Source: Warburgia ugandensis
Taxonomy: Eukaryota; Streptophyta; Magnoliopsida; Canellales; Canellaceae
NCBI GenBank assembly: GCA_035236585.1
Contig: CP141132.1
Span: 38,939,880 to 39,003,879, forward strand
DNA: 64,000 nt
Reading direction: 5' to 3'
Below the pieces are notes generated by a model. That model had not been told where the DNA came from. It ran no database searches and was given only the letters and a program-made list of their open reading frames with translations. Position numbers and translations under genes: made by a program. Below are positions 47,941 through 57,195 of the stretch, piece by piece. The first letter of the stretch is position 1; each line of letters opens with the position of its first letter.

Positions 47941-48175
47941 TAACTAATGAGTTTAACTCTTTCTATACTCATCTTTTACTAATGAGTCAATTCTTTCTTC
48001 ACGAATGAGTCAATTCTTTTCATATTCCTCAACTAATGAGTTTAACTCTCTCCTCACTAATGAGTCAACTCTTTACATACTCTCCAATAATTGAGGCTAC
48101 TCTTTCAAGACTTATCCCTCACTAATGAGTCAACTCCTTCTATACTTATCTCTTAACTAATGAGTTTATCACATA
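47941..48175 (-). repeat. Degenerate tandem array with TGAGTCA sites
   Basis: Repeats of CTAATGAGTCAACTC type lie at about 47943, 47979, 48003, 48032, 48057, 48121 and 48155, spaced roughly 24-64 bp. Four contain the bZIP/GCN4-type heptamer TGAGTCA (47983-47989, 48006-48012, 48061-48067, 48126-48132); three have TGAGTTT. It lies within 350 bp of the primer site. Confidence 0.7.
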
Positions 48176-48290
48176 ACTCCTTCTCATCAACTAATAACTT
48201 ATCTCTTAGTCATTCACTAATCCTCATCCTTTAATTGGATATTCATCTTCATATTGGACATGATGGTACTGTACAGTGACTGGATGAATA

Positions 48291-48302
48291 GCACTGATAC
48301 CA
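48291..48302 (-). other. Primer-binding site of element D
   Basis: Minus strand TGGTATCAGTGC, one mismatch from the initiator tRNA-Met complement TGGTATCAGAGC, two bases from the LTR. Confidence 0.82.
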
Positions 48303-48304
48303 AT

Positions 48305-51300
48305 TGTGACGACCCGAGTTTTTGAAACACATTTTATAATATATTTTTCAAAGGCAAGGGCGTCCCCTCAGTAAAAAAATTTCGCAAAACAAAGCAGCGA
48401 AAATTCTTTTATTTTAAAACTTGTTTTGAAAACTCAAGTCACCACATCATACATAACATAAGTATAATTTGTGTACAAAATAAAATTCCATTGAAGGAAT
48501 ATAATTTTATTAAACTTCCAGGATCCATCCAGTGGTTCAGAGTACACAACCCATTGTATCCTTACAATACTTGTCCAAGTACACGATCCAAATTACAAAG
48601 TTCTAAATACAATACATGTTGTCAATACAATGTTTCAAGGGATATACCCTTATTACATATTCTTCAATAGTTCTTGAAGTCCTGAGCTCCTAAGTCTCCT
48701 TCTCTGTATCTGAGATATTGTAAACATTCAAACATTTACAATATCTCAGCAAGCTATGCTTGGTAGGGGATAAGAATGCAAGTTATTATAGTAGAATCTC
48801 AATATTCACTTATCCCATAATTCATTCTATCGTAAAAACATTCATAGACCACTATTATTGATAGAAACATCTCATTTCCTTGTCATTTGTGTTCAGCTTT
48901 ATACATACATAGTATATAAGGACAAATTCGTTAAAATTGTAAAAATAATCAATAATCATTTCCATACAAAACTGATCAACTCCTTTCATTATAGGAGATT
49001 TGTATCTCAGCCAGTTACTATACTGGGATTTTCCCTTCTTGGGAAAAATATTGGTAATATACAATTACTTGGAATTTCATCATGCCATCCCTTAAGGCAT
49101 TTCACTATGCCAGTTTCATATGCATCATAATGCAAAATAATCAAGGACTATTATGCTTGCAGTCTGATCTGTACAGCGCGCCCGGATAACTATTCAATAA
49201 TCCACTTATACCATCCTCAGTGGAAATTACAATATCCATGTCCATATGGGAGGACCATGGCTGTCACAGTGGTGGCCTTCCCATAATTGCCCCACCCGCC
49301 TTTCTTAGGCTTGGTATTCAATATCATCAAGTTTCAGAGAGTGGGTGGCCAAACCCTCTTAACTCTCCTAGCATAGTATCCCCAGGCCTATGCCTGTTTA
49401 AAACAAAACCGCAAGGCTCCAAGCTTGTATATAAAATAATACCTATACATATCAGACTATCTGTTCGTTTATCTAGGGTTGAAATATTTTCTACTTTCCT
49501 ATTCACTTAGGGTTGTTCTCAATTCTCAACTTAACCATTTAATACTTATTTTTCTCATCATTTGGTTGGATCATATTTCAATTTGAGGTATTTACCTTAA
49601 TATATTGGTATCATACATGCCAATACTTCAAAACATAAGATCATGTATTAGACATGTATCTTCATGTAAAGGCATTCTTAATAATCCACCTACCTCAACA
49701 AGGTATGCTTACTCCTTGAAATCTGTCGTAGTCTCGATCAACATATATCTGTCAAATCATATGTATAATGTCATTTTTCTAATCAAGGGTACATACTACG
49801 TGGTCTTTTAATCATCCTTATGTAGGATGATCTGAATCTCTCTTCCTTGAATATCATATATCCAAGGGTTTAATAACATCTATACAAATACTATCTATAT
49901 CATACATAAACAATCTAATCTACATTGGTGTTTCTTTTTCTTTATTTTTTTTTTATCATACAAGATCTCATCTTGTTTGATCATGCTTATCTTACTTACT
50001 ATTTTTATTAGGGTTAGATAATTTGCTATGTTTTTATGTTCTTATTATTATTCAACCAGTTAGTGTCTTATTGGTTGAAGATAATTTATTTCTTCTTGTT
50101 ACTAGACAGCTCCTCCTTACTTTAGGATGACTAGTACTACCAGTTAATGTCTGCTCAAAAAGTGGTTAATACAACCCTCATGTAAGGAGGCATTTAGACC
50201 TCTCTTATGTCGAGGGGAGGTGAGGGAAAAGCACTTGGCTCTTGTATACCCTCTATAACCACAATGTTCAGAGTCCACTTGAGTGGTACTAGCTCAACCT
50301 TTGACAAGGTTCCTATGAGTTCTTAACCTTAAGTCCCTTCTCTAATTGATCTTAATTAATTTCCATCGATATGCACAATGTCATGCATGGATGTTCATTA
50401 TTTTACTACTTTGGGCCAAGAAAATGATAAATCATTCCTTATATTGTCCTACTAACTATAGCCCTTATTAAGTCAAAATCATTCATTGATCTTAGTTGTC
50501 CATGAATCTCTATATTTCATTAGTTTATATTTTTGGTGATTTATACTCACTATATCTTAATAATTACTTAACAATTGAATAAAATTTGACAATAAGTAAA
50601 TCATCAACTTGAAAGCATAAATCAAATATAAGTTTAACAACTATACACTAACATTCTTCCTCTGAATGTAACTTGAGCTAGTGAAATAAAACTAACATGA
50701 TCCTAAGTTATGAAACACATCTTTTATCATAATGAAATCATGTTTAAATCCTAATTTACACCAACATGATCCTAAGATAATCAAATCTACTAACAAATTA
50801 CTCATTTATGGCATATCATACTAAAATTTAAAGATTACACTATCATGCTTTCTAACTTAGAACATAAATCACATTTACACTTCTATATCCAATAAAAGAC
50901 AATTAAAATAATTATATTAAGATTATTATAAACCTTTAAATATGATCCAACCATTAGATCTTAGGTGTTTTCCTTTAGATAAAGGGTTTTAATTAGCTTT
51001 AAGGCTTTTAATCCATTAAGATCCAAAAATCATATCCACCTGATTTTGTCATATTTCATCTATGATCTGAGTGGATTCCATCATAATACCATCCATTTAA
51101 TCCATCCCAAGGATCTGATCATACATGATCTCATTGATCAAGTGGGTCCCTTTGTATTTTTAGGGTTTTTCTACCATAAAGGGTAGATCCCCTAATTTAT
51201 CTCAGATCTGTCCATATTAACCATAGATATTACTTTATTATAGTATTATATCATCATTCAAATAAATTTCCAAGATTTGCTCACCTCAGATCTTGAATAT

Positions 51301-51826
51301 CTTAGAAATTGGACACTTATTTCCAAAATACAGTAGAATTCAGAAATAATTTTTAGACATATTATGACTTCATTAGAAACTAGACATTACAAGCTTTCCA
51401 TAGCTTCTTTCTTATCTCAATTTGGAGTTTATATGAATCCACAATCTTAAATTGAAATTTATAGCCATTCCTAGGGTCCAAATTTGATCTAGGCCCAACA
51501 GAACTAATCTCTCTCAATTGAAGGTCCAACCCTTGTTAGATTTTCTTAAAAATTGTACCCTAGGGTTTTTTGACCCTTCTGGATCGATTGGAAAGCTCAG
51601 AATTTCAATCTGAACTCTCTATCACCATGAATTAAAGGCTCTGATATTTACTTTATTTTTACAATTTTTCATTCAAATTAAATTACAGAAAAATAAAAAT
51701 TACATTAAACCATAATAAATACGCATAGGAAGTAGTTCCACCTACCTGATTAGAGAAAAAACATATATTTAATGCCCAATTTGAGAGAATTACCAGTTAA
51801 TGATAATATAGCCCGATTGTCCCCGT
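48305..51826 (-). mobile_element. LTR D3 (5' LTR of element D), truncated
   Basis: Starts TGTGACGACC at 48305 and follows D2 to GATTGTCCCCG at 51825, where it breaks at a (GA)13 tract. About 0.83 kb is missing compared with D2, covering TATA box and palindrome. Hairpin at 48711-48748; donor-like complement ACCTAC at 51740-51745. Confidence 0.9.
48711..48748 (-). other. Conserved LTR hairpin (D3)
   Basis: TGAGATATTGTAAA (48711-48724) with TTTACAATATCTCA (48735-48748), 14-bp perfect stem. Confidence 0.8.
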
Positions 51827-51852
51827 GAGAGAGAGAGAGAGAGAGAGAGAGA
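51827..51852. repeat. (GA)13 microsatellite at a double truncation point
   Basis: Thirteen GA units lie exactly between the broken end of LTR D3 and the broken integrase of element C. Confidence 0.95.
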
Positions 51853-52101
51853 ATAAAGAGGGAGGAAATGGACTGACTTTGTCAATCTGTCAAATATGAC
51901 CCATATCATGTCATGCCCACTGGCCGTCCTCAGCAAGCCCACTATAAAATCCATAGTGAGGTGGTCCCACTTCTACTTTGGAAGATCCAAAGTCTGTAAT
52001 AACCCAGCCGGTCGCTGATGCTCCACCTTGACCTGCTAATAGGTCAAGCATCGTGCTACGCACTCACCAATATCCTTCTTCATCCCATTCCACCAAAAGT
52101 G
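51853..52101 (-). pseudogene. Element C integrase, N-terminal part only
   Basis: After the RNase H frame ends at MYQDLR, decayed reading gives the finger Cys pair (CLTC), then VKVEHQRPAGLLQTLDLPKW and [19 protein letters not shown], which contains the first catalytic Asp of the DDE triad, and [13 protein letters not shown]. The sequence then stops at the (GA)n tract, so the second Asp and Glu are gone. Confidence 0.8.
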
Positions 52102-52842
52102 TCATCTAAGGTCCTGGTACATCTTCGTACCTCCGGGATGAATAGAATATGGGGACTGGTGCGCCTCCTGTAGCAAGTTATGCCTCAACTGATCATCTGT
52201 AGGCACTACCAATCTGCCCCTGTACCTAACACCTCCATTTAGCCCTCTAGAAAAGTCAGCCTTATCACCCATGTCTTGCATCTCAGCATCACTCACCTGT
52301 GCCTGAAGGTTCCTATCAAGAAACCTAGATTGAGTTGAGAGGTTAGTAAGCATCACTCTTGACTTTCTACTCAGGGCATCAGCTACAACGTTAGCTTTCC
52401 CCGGGTGGTACTGTATGGTAAAGTCGAAGTCCTTGAGGTACTCCATCCATCTCCTCTGCCTCATGTTCAGATCGAGCTGCGTGAAGAAATACTTGAGGCT
52501 CTTGTGGTCAGTGTATACCTCAAAATTCTCGCCATATAAATAGTGTCTCCAGGACTTCAATGCAAACACCAATGCAGCCAACTCAAGATCATGTGTCGTA
52601 TAATTCACCTCATACATCTTCAATTGTCTCAATGCATAAGCGATGACCTTCACATGCTGCATCAGCATCGCTCTTAGACCTCTACCTGATGCATCACAAA
52701 ATACTACATAACCACCTGATCCTGAAGGTAGGGTAAGTACTGGTGCATTAGTCAACCTCCTCTTGAGCTCCCGGAAGCTCTCCTCACAAGCATCAGTCCA
52801 AATGAACCTGGTGTCCTTCCTAGTCAAAGTGGTCATGGGCAA
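52102..52842 (-). pseudogene. Element C RNase H with integrase finger start
   Basis: The longest retroelement open frame in the window, 246 codons. It has the RT thumb end (RKDTRFIWTDACEESFREL), then [57 protein letters not shown] and ANVVADALSRKSR. All four RNase H acidic residues (D, E, D, D) are present. It ends with integrase residues [20 protein letters not shown]. The Met at the start is internal to pol. RNase H chemistry could be intact in this piece, but it cannot be made as part of a polyprotein because RT upstream has stops. Confidence 0.88.
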
Positions 52843-53746
52843 GGCAATCTTCGAGAGCCCCTAAATGAATTGCCAATAGTAGGAGGAAACTACGAACCTC
52901 TATCACCGTCGTAGGCCTCTCCCAACGCAAAACTGCCTCCACCTTAGCCGGATCTACAGCCACACCATCCTTGGACACCACATTCCCCAAAAACTACACA
53001 TGTCCTAACCAAAATTCGCACTTACTGAGCTTTGCATACAAGCAATGGCAATGAAGTGTGTCCAACACAGTGCGAAGATGCTCCCTGTGGGCCCTATGGT
53101 TAGGAGAATAGATCAGGATATCATCCACAAAGACGATCAAGAACTTATCTAAATAAGCTCAGAATACCTTGTTCATCAAATCCATGAACACTACCGGTGC
53201 ATTCATTAACCCAGAGGGCATTACCAAAAACTCATAACGGCCATACTGACTCCTGAATGTAGTCTTATGGATATCCTCCTCCCTAATCCTCAACTGGTGA
53301 TAGCCTGAGCACAGGTCGATCTTAGAGAACACCTGTGCCGACTACAACTAATCAAACAAGTCGTCAATACGTGGTAAAGGGTATCAGTTCTTCACAGTAA
53401 CATTATTTAGTAACTGGTAGTCTATGCACAGTCTCAATGATCCATCCTTCTTCTTAACAAAGAGAATTGGTGCTCCCCAAGGAGACCCACTCGGCCTGAT
53501 GAAACCCTTATCCAGAAGTTCCTGCAATTGCACTTGGAGCTCTCTCAACTTTGTAGGGGCCATCCTATAAGGTGCCTTAGATATAGGCGCTGTACCAGAC
53601 ACCAAGTCTATGGTAAAATCAATGTCCCTGGGTGGAGGTAGTCCTGGCAGCTTGTTTGGGAATACATAAGCAAAATCTCGTACAACGTCAATCTCCTCAA
53701 TCCGTGGCTGCTCCCTGTTAGTTGTCGTGACACAAGCCAAAAACAC
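52843..53746 (-). pseudogene. Element C reverse transcriptase, stop-interrupted
   Basis: The open piece 53746-53384 has [40 protein letters not shown] and [20 protein letters not shown]. It ends at NNVTVKN followed by TGA where relatives have Arg (KNRYPLP), a change explained by CGA to TGA. Further on, the palm motif FVDDILIYS is intact (about 53108-53134), within [17 protein letters not shown]-type context. More stops follow. A Ty3/gypsy RT, inactive as a reading frame. Confidence 0.87.
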
Positions 53747-54330
53747 TCGACAACCTCGAGCATAACATCAAGCTGGTCCCATGGCGGAAATAATACAAGG
53801 GCCACTATCACTCCTCCTACCCTGGACTACAACCACTAGTCGACCCTGTACACTACACATAATCTGCTTCTTGCAGCAGTCTATAGTAACCCAGAACATT
53901 GCTAGCCAATCCATCCCCAAAATGACATCAAAATCCATCATGTCTAATTAAATGAGGTCGGCATCCATCCTCATAGCTAATATCTCCATTGATACCATCT
54001 TAAGGTACTTAGTAGCCTCCACTGTCTCTCCTATTGGCATCGACACATCTAACCCGAATGCTAGCTTGCACGTAGGCAAGTCAAGGCATGATGCAAATGT
54101 ACAAGCAATAAATGAGTGGGTAGACCCCAAATAAAAAAGAACTCTGACATGTCTATCAGCTACCAGAAAAGTACCCTCCACCACCTGGTTTGAGGTGAGT
54201 GCCTGCCCAGAAGTGATGGTGAAGACACGGCCCTGACTGCATGGTGTTGCCTCCACGGTGGCATCAGTCCTCGATGGTCTATCTCCCGGACCTCTCGGGC
54301 ATTGTCTCATCATGTGCCCCTTCTCACCAC
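53747..54330 (-). pseudogene. Element C protease and zinc knuckle
   Basis: The frame 54313-53948 begins after the zinc knuckle CYGCGEKGHMMRQC (about 54335-54294), a complete CCHC. It continues with GRVFTITSGQALTSNQVVEG and RVLFYLGSTHSFIACTFASC. The active site should read LFDSG; here Asp is Tyr and Ser is Leu. Then follow KLAFGLDVSMPIGETVEATK and DADLI before a stop; the GMDWL-like region (DVILGMDWLAMFW) lies around 53940-53885. Inactive. Confidence 0.82.
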
Positions 54331-55408
54331 AACCATAGCACCTAAATGGCTCACTCCATTGGAAGGGCCGCTGTCGCTGTTGTTGCTGAAACTAGTGGGG
54401 CTGATGTGGGCCCTGACGCTAATGGCCCTGTCCTGGGCACAATTGCCCCAAGTGTCGGCCCTTACAACGAGGGCACACTCTCCTACCCTAGTCTCTCCTC
54501 TATCTAGGAGGGTACTACGGATCATGTCCCCCCTAAGACGTTGTGGATGCGAAGGACCTCTTGCCCTTGAAGGGCTGACTCATCTCTCCTCTACTTCATC
54601 GTGAATCCCTCTCAAGCATCAAAGCCCAATCTGCCGCCTGTGTCATAGTAGTCAGGTATGCTATCAGTACTTCATGCCTCAACTGTGGCACCAACCCGTC
54701 AACGAATCTATATGCTACCTCCTAATCTGAGGCAAAAGGGGTAGCTGTAAATCTACGCAACCTAGTAAATTGGGTCAAGTACTGCTGCACCGTAAGGCTC
54801 CCCTATGACAATGTGGAGAACTCCCTCTTCATGGCGTGCAAATCATGAGGAGCGAAATACTGCTCGTCAAATATCTTTTGAAAATCCTTCCCAGGACAGT
54901 GGCACTGAAGATGGGGGACGTATCTGCTGCTGGGTCTTCCACTAAAACCTGGCTTCTTTGACCAATAAGTATGAAGCCAATCTAACCTAATCCTCGGGTG
55001 CAATCTCCATCCCCGCAAAGGCCTTCTCCACCTCAAACAACCATCTCTTTGCTGCTGCTGGCTATCCTTCCCCATGGAGGCTAGGCACCATCCTCCGGAA
55101 CCTCTCGAGCTGCTTAGTTGGTGGAACATGCATGCTCGAGGATCCTCCCTTGCAACTACCTGTGTGGGCACCATCGGTGCTACATGGGACGACTGTGCTG
55201 GGATTGCTGCAGTCACCGCCGGGTGGACAGGGTGCAAGGCCTGCACCTCTGCCCGAACCTGCCTCATAATATGCTCTGTGAGATGTGGTAAGAGGCTCTC
55301 AACTATGCGAGCCACAATGTCTGCCTCCTGCCCCCCTTGCTCTGGTGTAGTGGCAGGGGTGGCAACTGGTGGAGTGGGGGAAGACCTGGTCCTTCGTCGA
55401 GGAGCCAT
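54331..55408 (-). pseudogene. Element C gag, frameshifted
   Basis: It starts at the ATG at 55408 (MAPRRRTRSSPTPPVATPAT), about 110 bp after the primer site. After EQGGQEADIVARIVESLLPH and a proline/alanine-rich stretch, the frame shifts near codon 95: the expected PTKQLERFRRMVP capsid region is read in another frame. It returns with KDFQKIFDEQYFAPHDLHAM KREFSTLS before a stop. Capsid text continues past the stop (LTQFTRL, then FVDGLVP) to about 54620, followed by the arginine/glutamine-rich nucleocapsid. The full reading would be gag; this copy makes only a chimeric peptide. Confidence 0.8.
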
Positions 55409-55518
55409 CTATTAACAACCCATAACCCATGGTATAAGCATTTCTCAGTCTAAGCCAACAACTAATTGGCTATCATGCTAATTAGACGCTTAAAGTGGTG
55501 ATGATGGAATAAACCTAA

Positions 55519-55530
55519 GCTCTGATACCA
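55519..55530 (-). other. Primer-binding site of element C
   Basis: Minus strand TGGTATCAGAGC, an exact initiator tRNA-Met complement, three bases from the LTR start at 55534. Confidence 0.92.
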
Positions 55531-56054
55531 AACTGTGACACCTCGGGTTTTCCAAATCCTTTCCCATGTTTATACAAAAATAATAATAGTTTCTTGATAG
55601 AAAATAGATGGGATCCTAGAACTCAAAACTCATAATTTAAAACTTTTCACAGCGTCAAGAACAATACCAATGAAGAAAACCCCGAGGGTCATTTCACCTC
55701 AAAAACCACACTAAAGAAACAGAACCAAAAGTAAACCTTTTGAGCATGCTCACAAATTAAAACCACAATGAAATTTTTACAACTGTAAAGATACATGATA
55801 GTGAAAGTTCCAAAGCTCCAGGGTTTGTCCAAGATCACCACGTCATCCATGTATAAGCATATGAACACTATACAGTGATACGGGTCTAAGCTATCAATAT
55901 ATGCAATGACTAAGTAGAATTGCAAAAGGCCAATACCAATCCAACAAATGTGCACCACTCTATCTCTGAATCTAACAGTATCTGGTCCTCAAGACCCATC
56001 CAACTCCACTCTAGTTCACTTGCTTCCCTTTCTAACTATCACGCTCTGATTTTG

Positions 56055-56080
56055 AGGCATTGCAAAACAAAGCAATGCCT
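56055..56080 (-). other. Conserved LTR hairpin (C)
   Basis: AGGCATTGC (56055-56063) with GCAATGCCT (56072-56080), a perfect 9-bp stem with an 8-nt loop, flanked by TAGCAAGCCATGCTTG. Confidence 0.8.
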
Positions 56081-56389
56081 TAGCAAGCCATGCTTGTGTA
56101 GGTGATATACATCCAAAGTAAACTCAATAAAAACAAATCACATGGCACAAGGCATAAAGATCATAAGATGGTCAAACATAATATAAAGCCTTAAATGACA
56201 CGATGAAGGACATACCAAGTCCATGAAATAAATAAGATATCGTCAATCATGATATCAAGACATGCACAATCCAAGAAAATCTAGAAACACATGCATGCAT
56301 ATCAAAGGTATCGAACATCACACACAATCAAGCCCTATGAGTGTCTCAAGTACACTCATGGCAATGTAGGGTTAGCTCTTTGTACCAGC

Positions 56390-56560
56390 CGCTTTCACCC
56401 TTACACCCTCACGGGCACTCAGGCACTCAAGGAAACGATGCGTTCCACTTTCACTTTCACTTTCACCCTTGCACCCTCACGGCACTCAGGCACTCATAAA
56501 AAAGTTGCGTGGCACTCCCGCTTTCATCCTTTCACCCTCACGGGCACTCAGGTACTCACA
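56390..56560. repeat. Three-copy tandem repeat in the C LTR
   Basis: The unit CACCCTCACGGGCACTCAGG then CACTCA occurs at 56404-56429, 56472-56496 and 56533-56558, spaced 68 and 61 bp. The spacers contain CTTTCAC repeats. The array is GC-richer than its surroundings. Confidence 0.85.
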
Positions 56561-57195
56561 CGGTGAAGAAATGCATCCTACCATAGGAGCAATAGTCTCA
56601 AACATCAAGACAGAGCGACTTTCACATGTCAAAAATACCAATAATCAAGTGAATATCACGAAATATATAAAAAACAGTGCATGCAATGACCACCCGAAAG
56701 ATAGCACACACATGAGGAACTACATGCTGAAATTAATCTCATGCATATGGTAAGGCATAAATCATATGCCTCAAAATTCAAATCACCAAGTCATCATTTG
56801 AGAATCATGAAAAAATGGGAATGAAATCACCTACCTTGGTATCGCAATATCCCAAACAAACGTGTAAACGATATCAAGGTGTATGCCCTGATGCACCTGT
56901 CACGCCATAAATCATGTCATGGTTAATCAATATAACCAAAATCTAAAGCCTGATCACCCATTAATCGGCTTAATCCAAATCATTGAATAGTGCTTAGTAG
57001 TTTGGCTATTAAAAAGCATCTCCAAACTAGAGTTTTGTCTTAAATCTAGGTCCGCCTTGTTGAGACGATCACAACGCCTCTTTCGGATTGTGATTTGGAC
57101 CTCTGTAGCTCCTAAAATCATGTTTTTAATGAATAAAGGGTAAAAAATACCAAAAATCAAGAAAATGCACCACGCACGTACAGACAGCATGCGCC

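Larger units (their letters stand above)
44754..48304 (-). mobile_element. Non-coding internal region of element D
   Basis: On the minus strand it starts next to a one-mismatch primer site (48302-48291) and ends with GTAAGGGGGGAAGAT, a polypurine tract (44754-44769), just before the LTR. The plus strand is strikingly T/C-rich, so the transcript would be A/G-rich. Open frames are short (up to 96 codons) and low-complexity. The leader next to the primer site (CAGTGACTGGATGAATAGC) resembles that of A (AAGTGACTGGATGGATGGC) and B, and the sequence by the polypurine tract (TTTCGTCCTCGAAATTTG) resembles A's (TGTCGTCCTCAAAATTTC). This suggests mobilisation by an A/B-like partner. Confidence 0.82.
40406..51826 (-). 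mobile_element. Element D: LARD-like non-autonomous retrotransposon with giant LTRs
   Basis: Two LTRs in the same orientation (D2 40406-44753, D3 48305-51826) flank a 3551-bp internal region with a polypurine tract at one end and an initiator-Met primer site at the other, the signature of an LTR retrotransposon read on the minus strand. The internal region has no gag, protease, RT or integrase motif in any frame I could read. Size and layout resemble LARDs (about 4.5-kb LTRs, about 3.5-kb non-coding core). D2 and D3 differ at roughly a dozen places over the first ~340 bp, so insertion is fairly old. D3, the 5' LTR, has lost its first ~0.85 kb, including the TATA box, at a (GA)n tract. Confidence 0.85.
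51853..57195 (-). mobile_element. Element C: Ty3/gypsy element truncated in integrase
   Basis: Minus-strand order: partial 5' LTR (57195 to 55534), primer site (55530-55519), gag, protease, RT, RNase H and integrase start, ending at the (GA)n tract. Integrase core, any chromodomain and the 3' LTR are missing. Its coding DNA is GC-richer than A and B, and its gag (proline-rich MAPRRRTRSSPTPP) is distinct, so it is a separate family from A/B, probably also a chromovirus. Its LTR is related to solo LTR C2. Confidence 0.85.
55534..57195 (-). mobile_element. Partial 5' LTR of element C
   Basis: Starts TGTGACACCTCGGG at 55534. Reading in reverse complement, several blocks match solo LTR C2, for example GGAGCTACAGAGGTCCAAAT near 57110-57085 and the CACACCTAGATTT-like block. 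It breaks near 57195 in its GC-rich island, where the sequence becomes A/B-type LTR in the opposite orientation, so about 0.85 kb is missing. It includes the hairpin 56055-56080 and a tandem repeat at 56390-56560. Confidence 0.78.
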
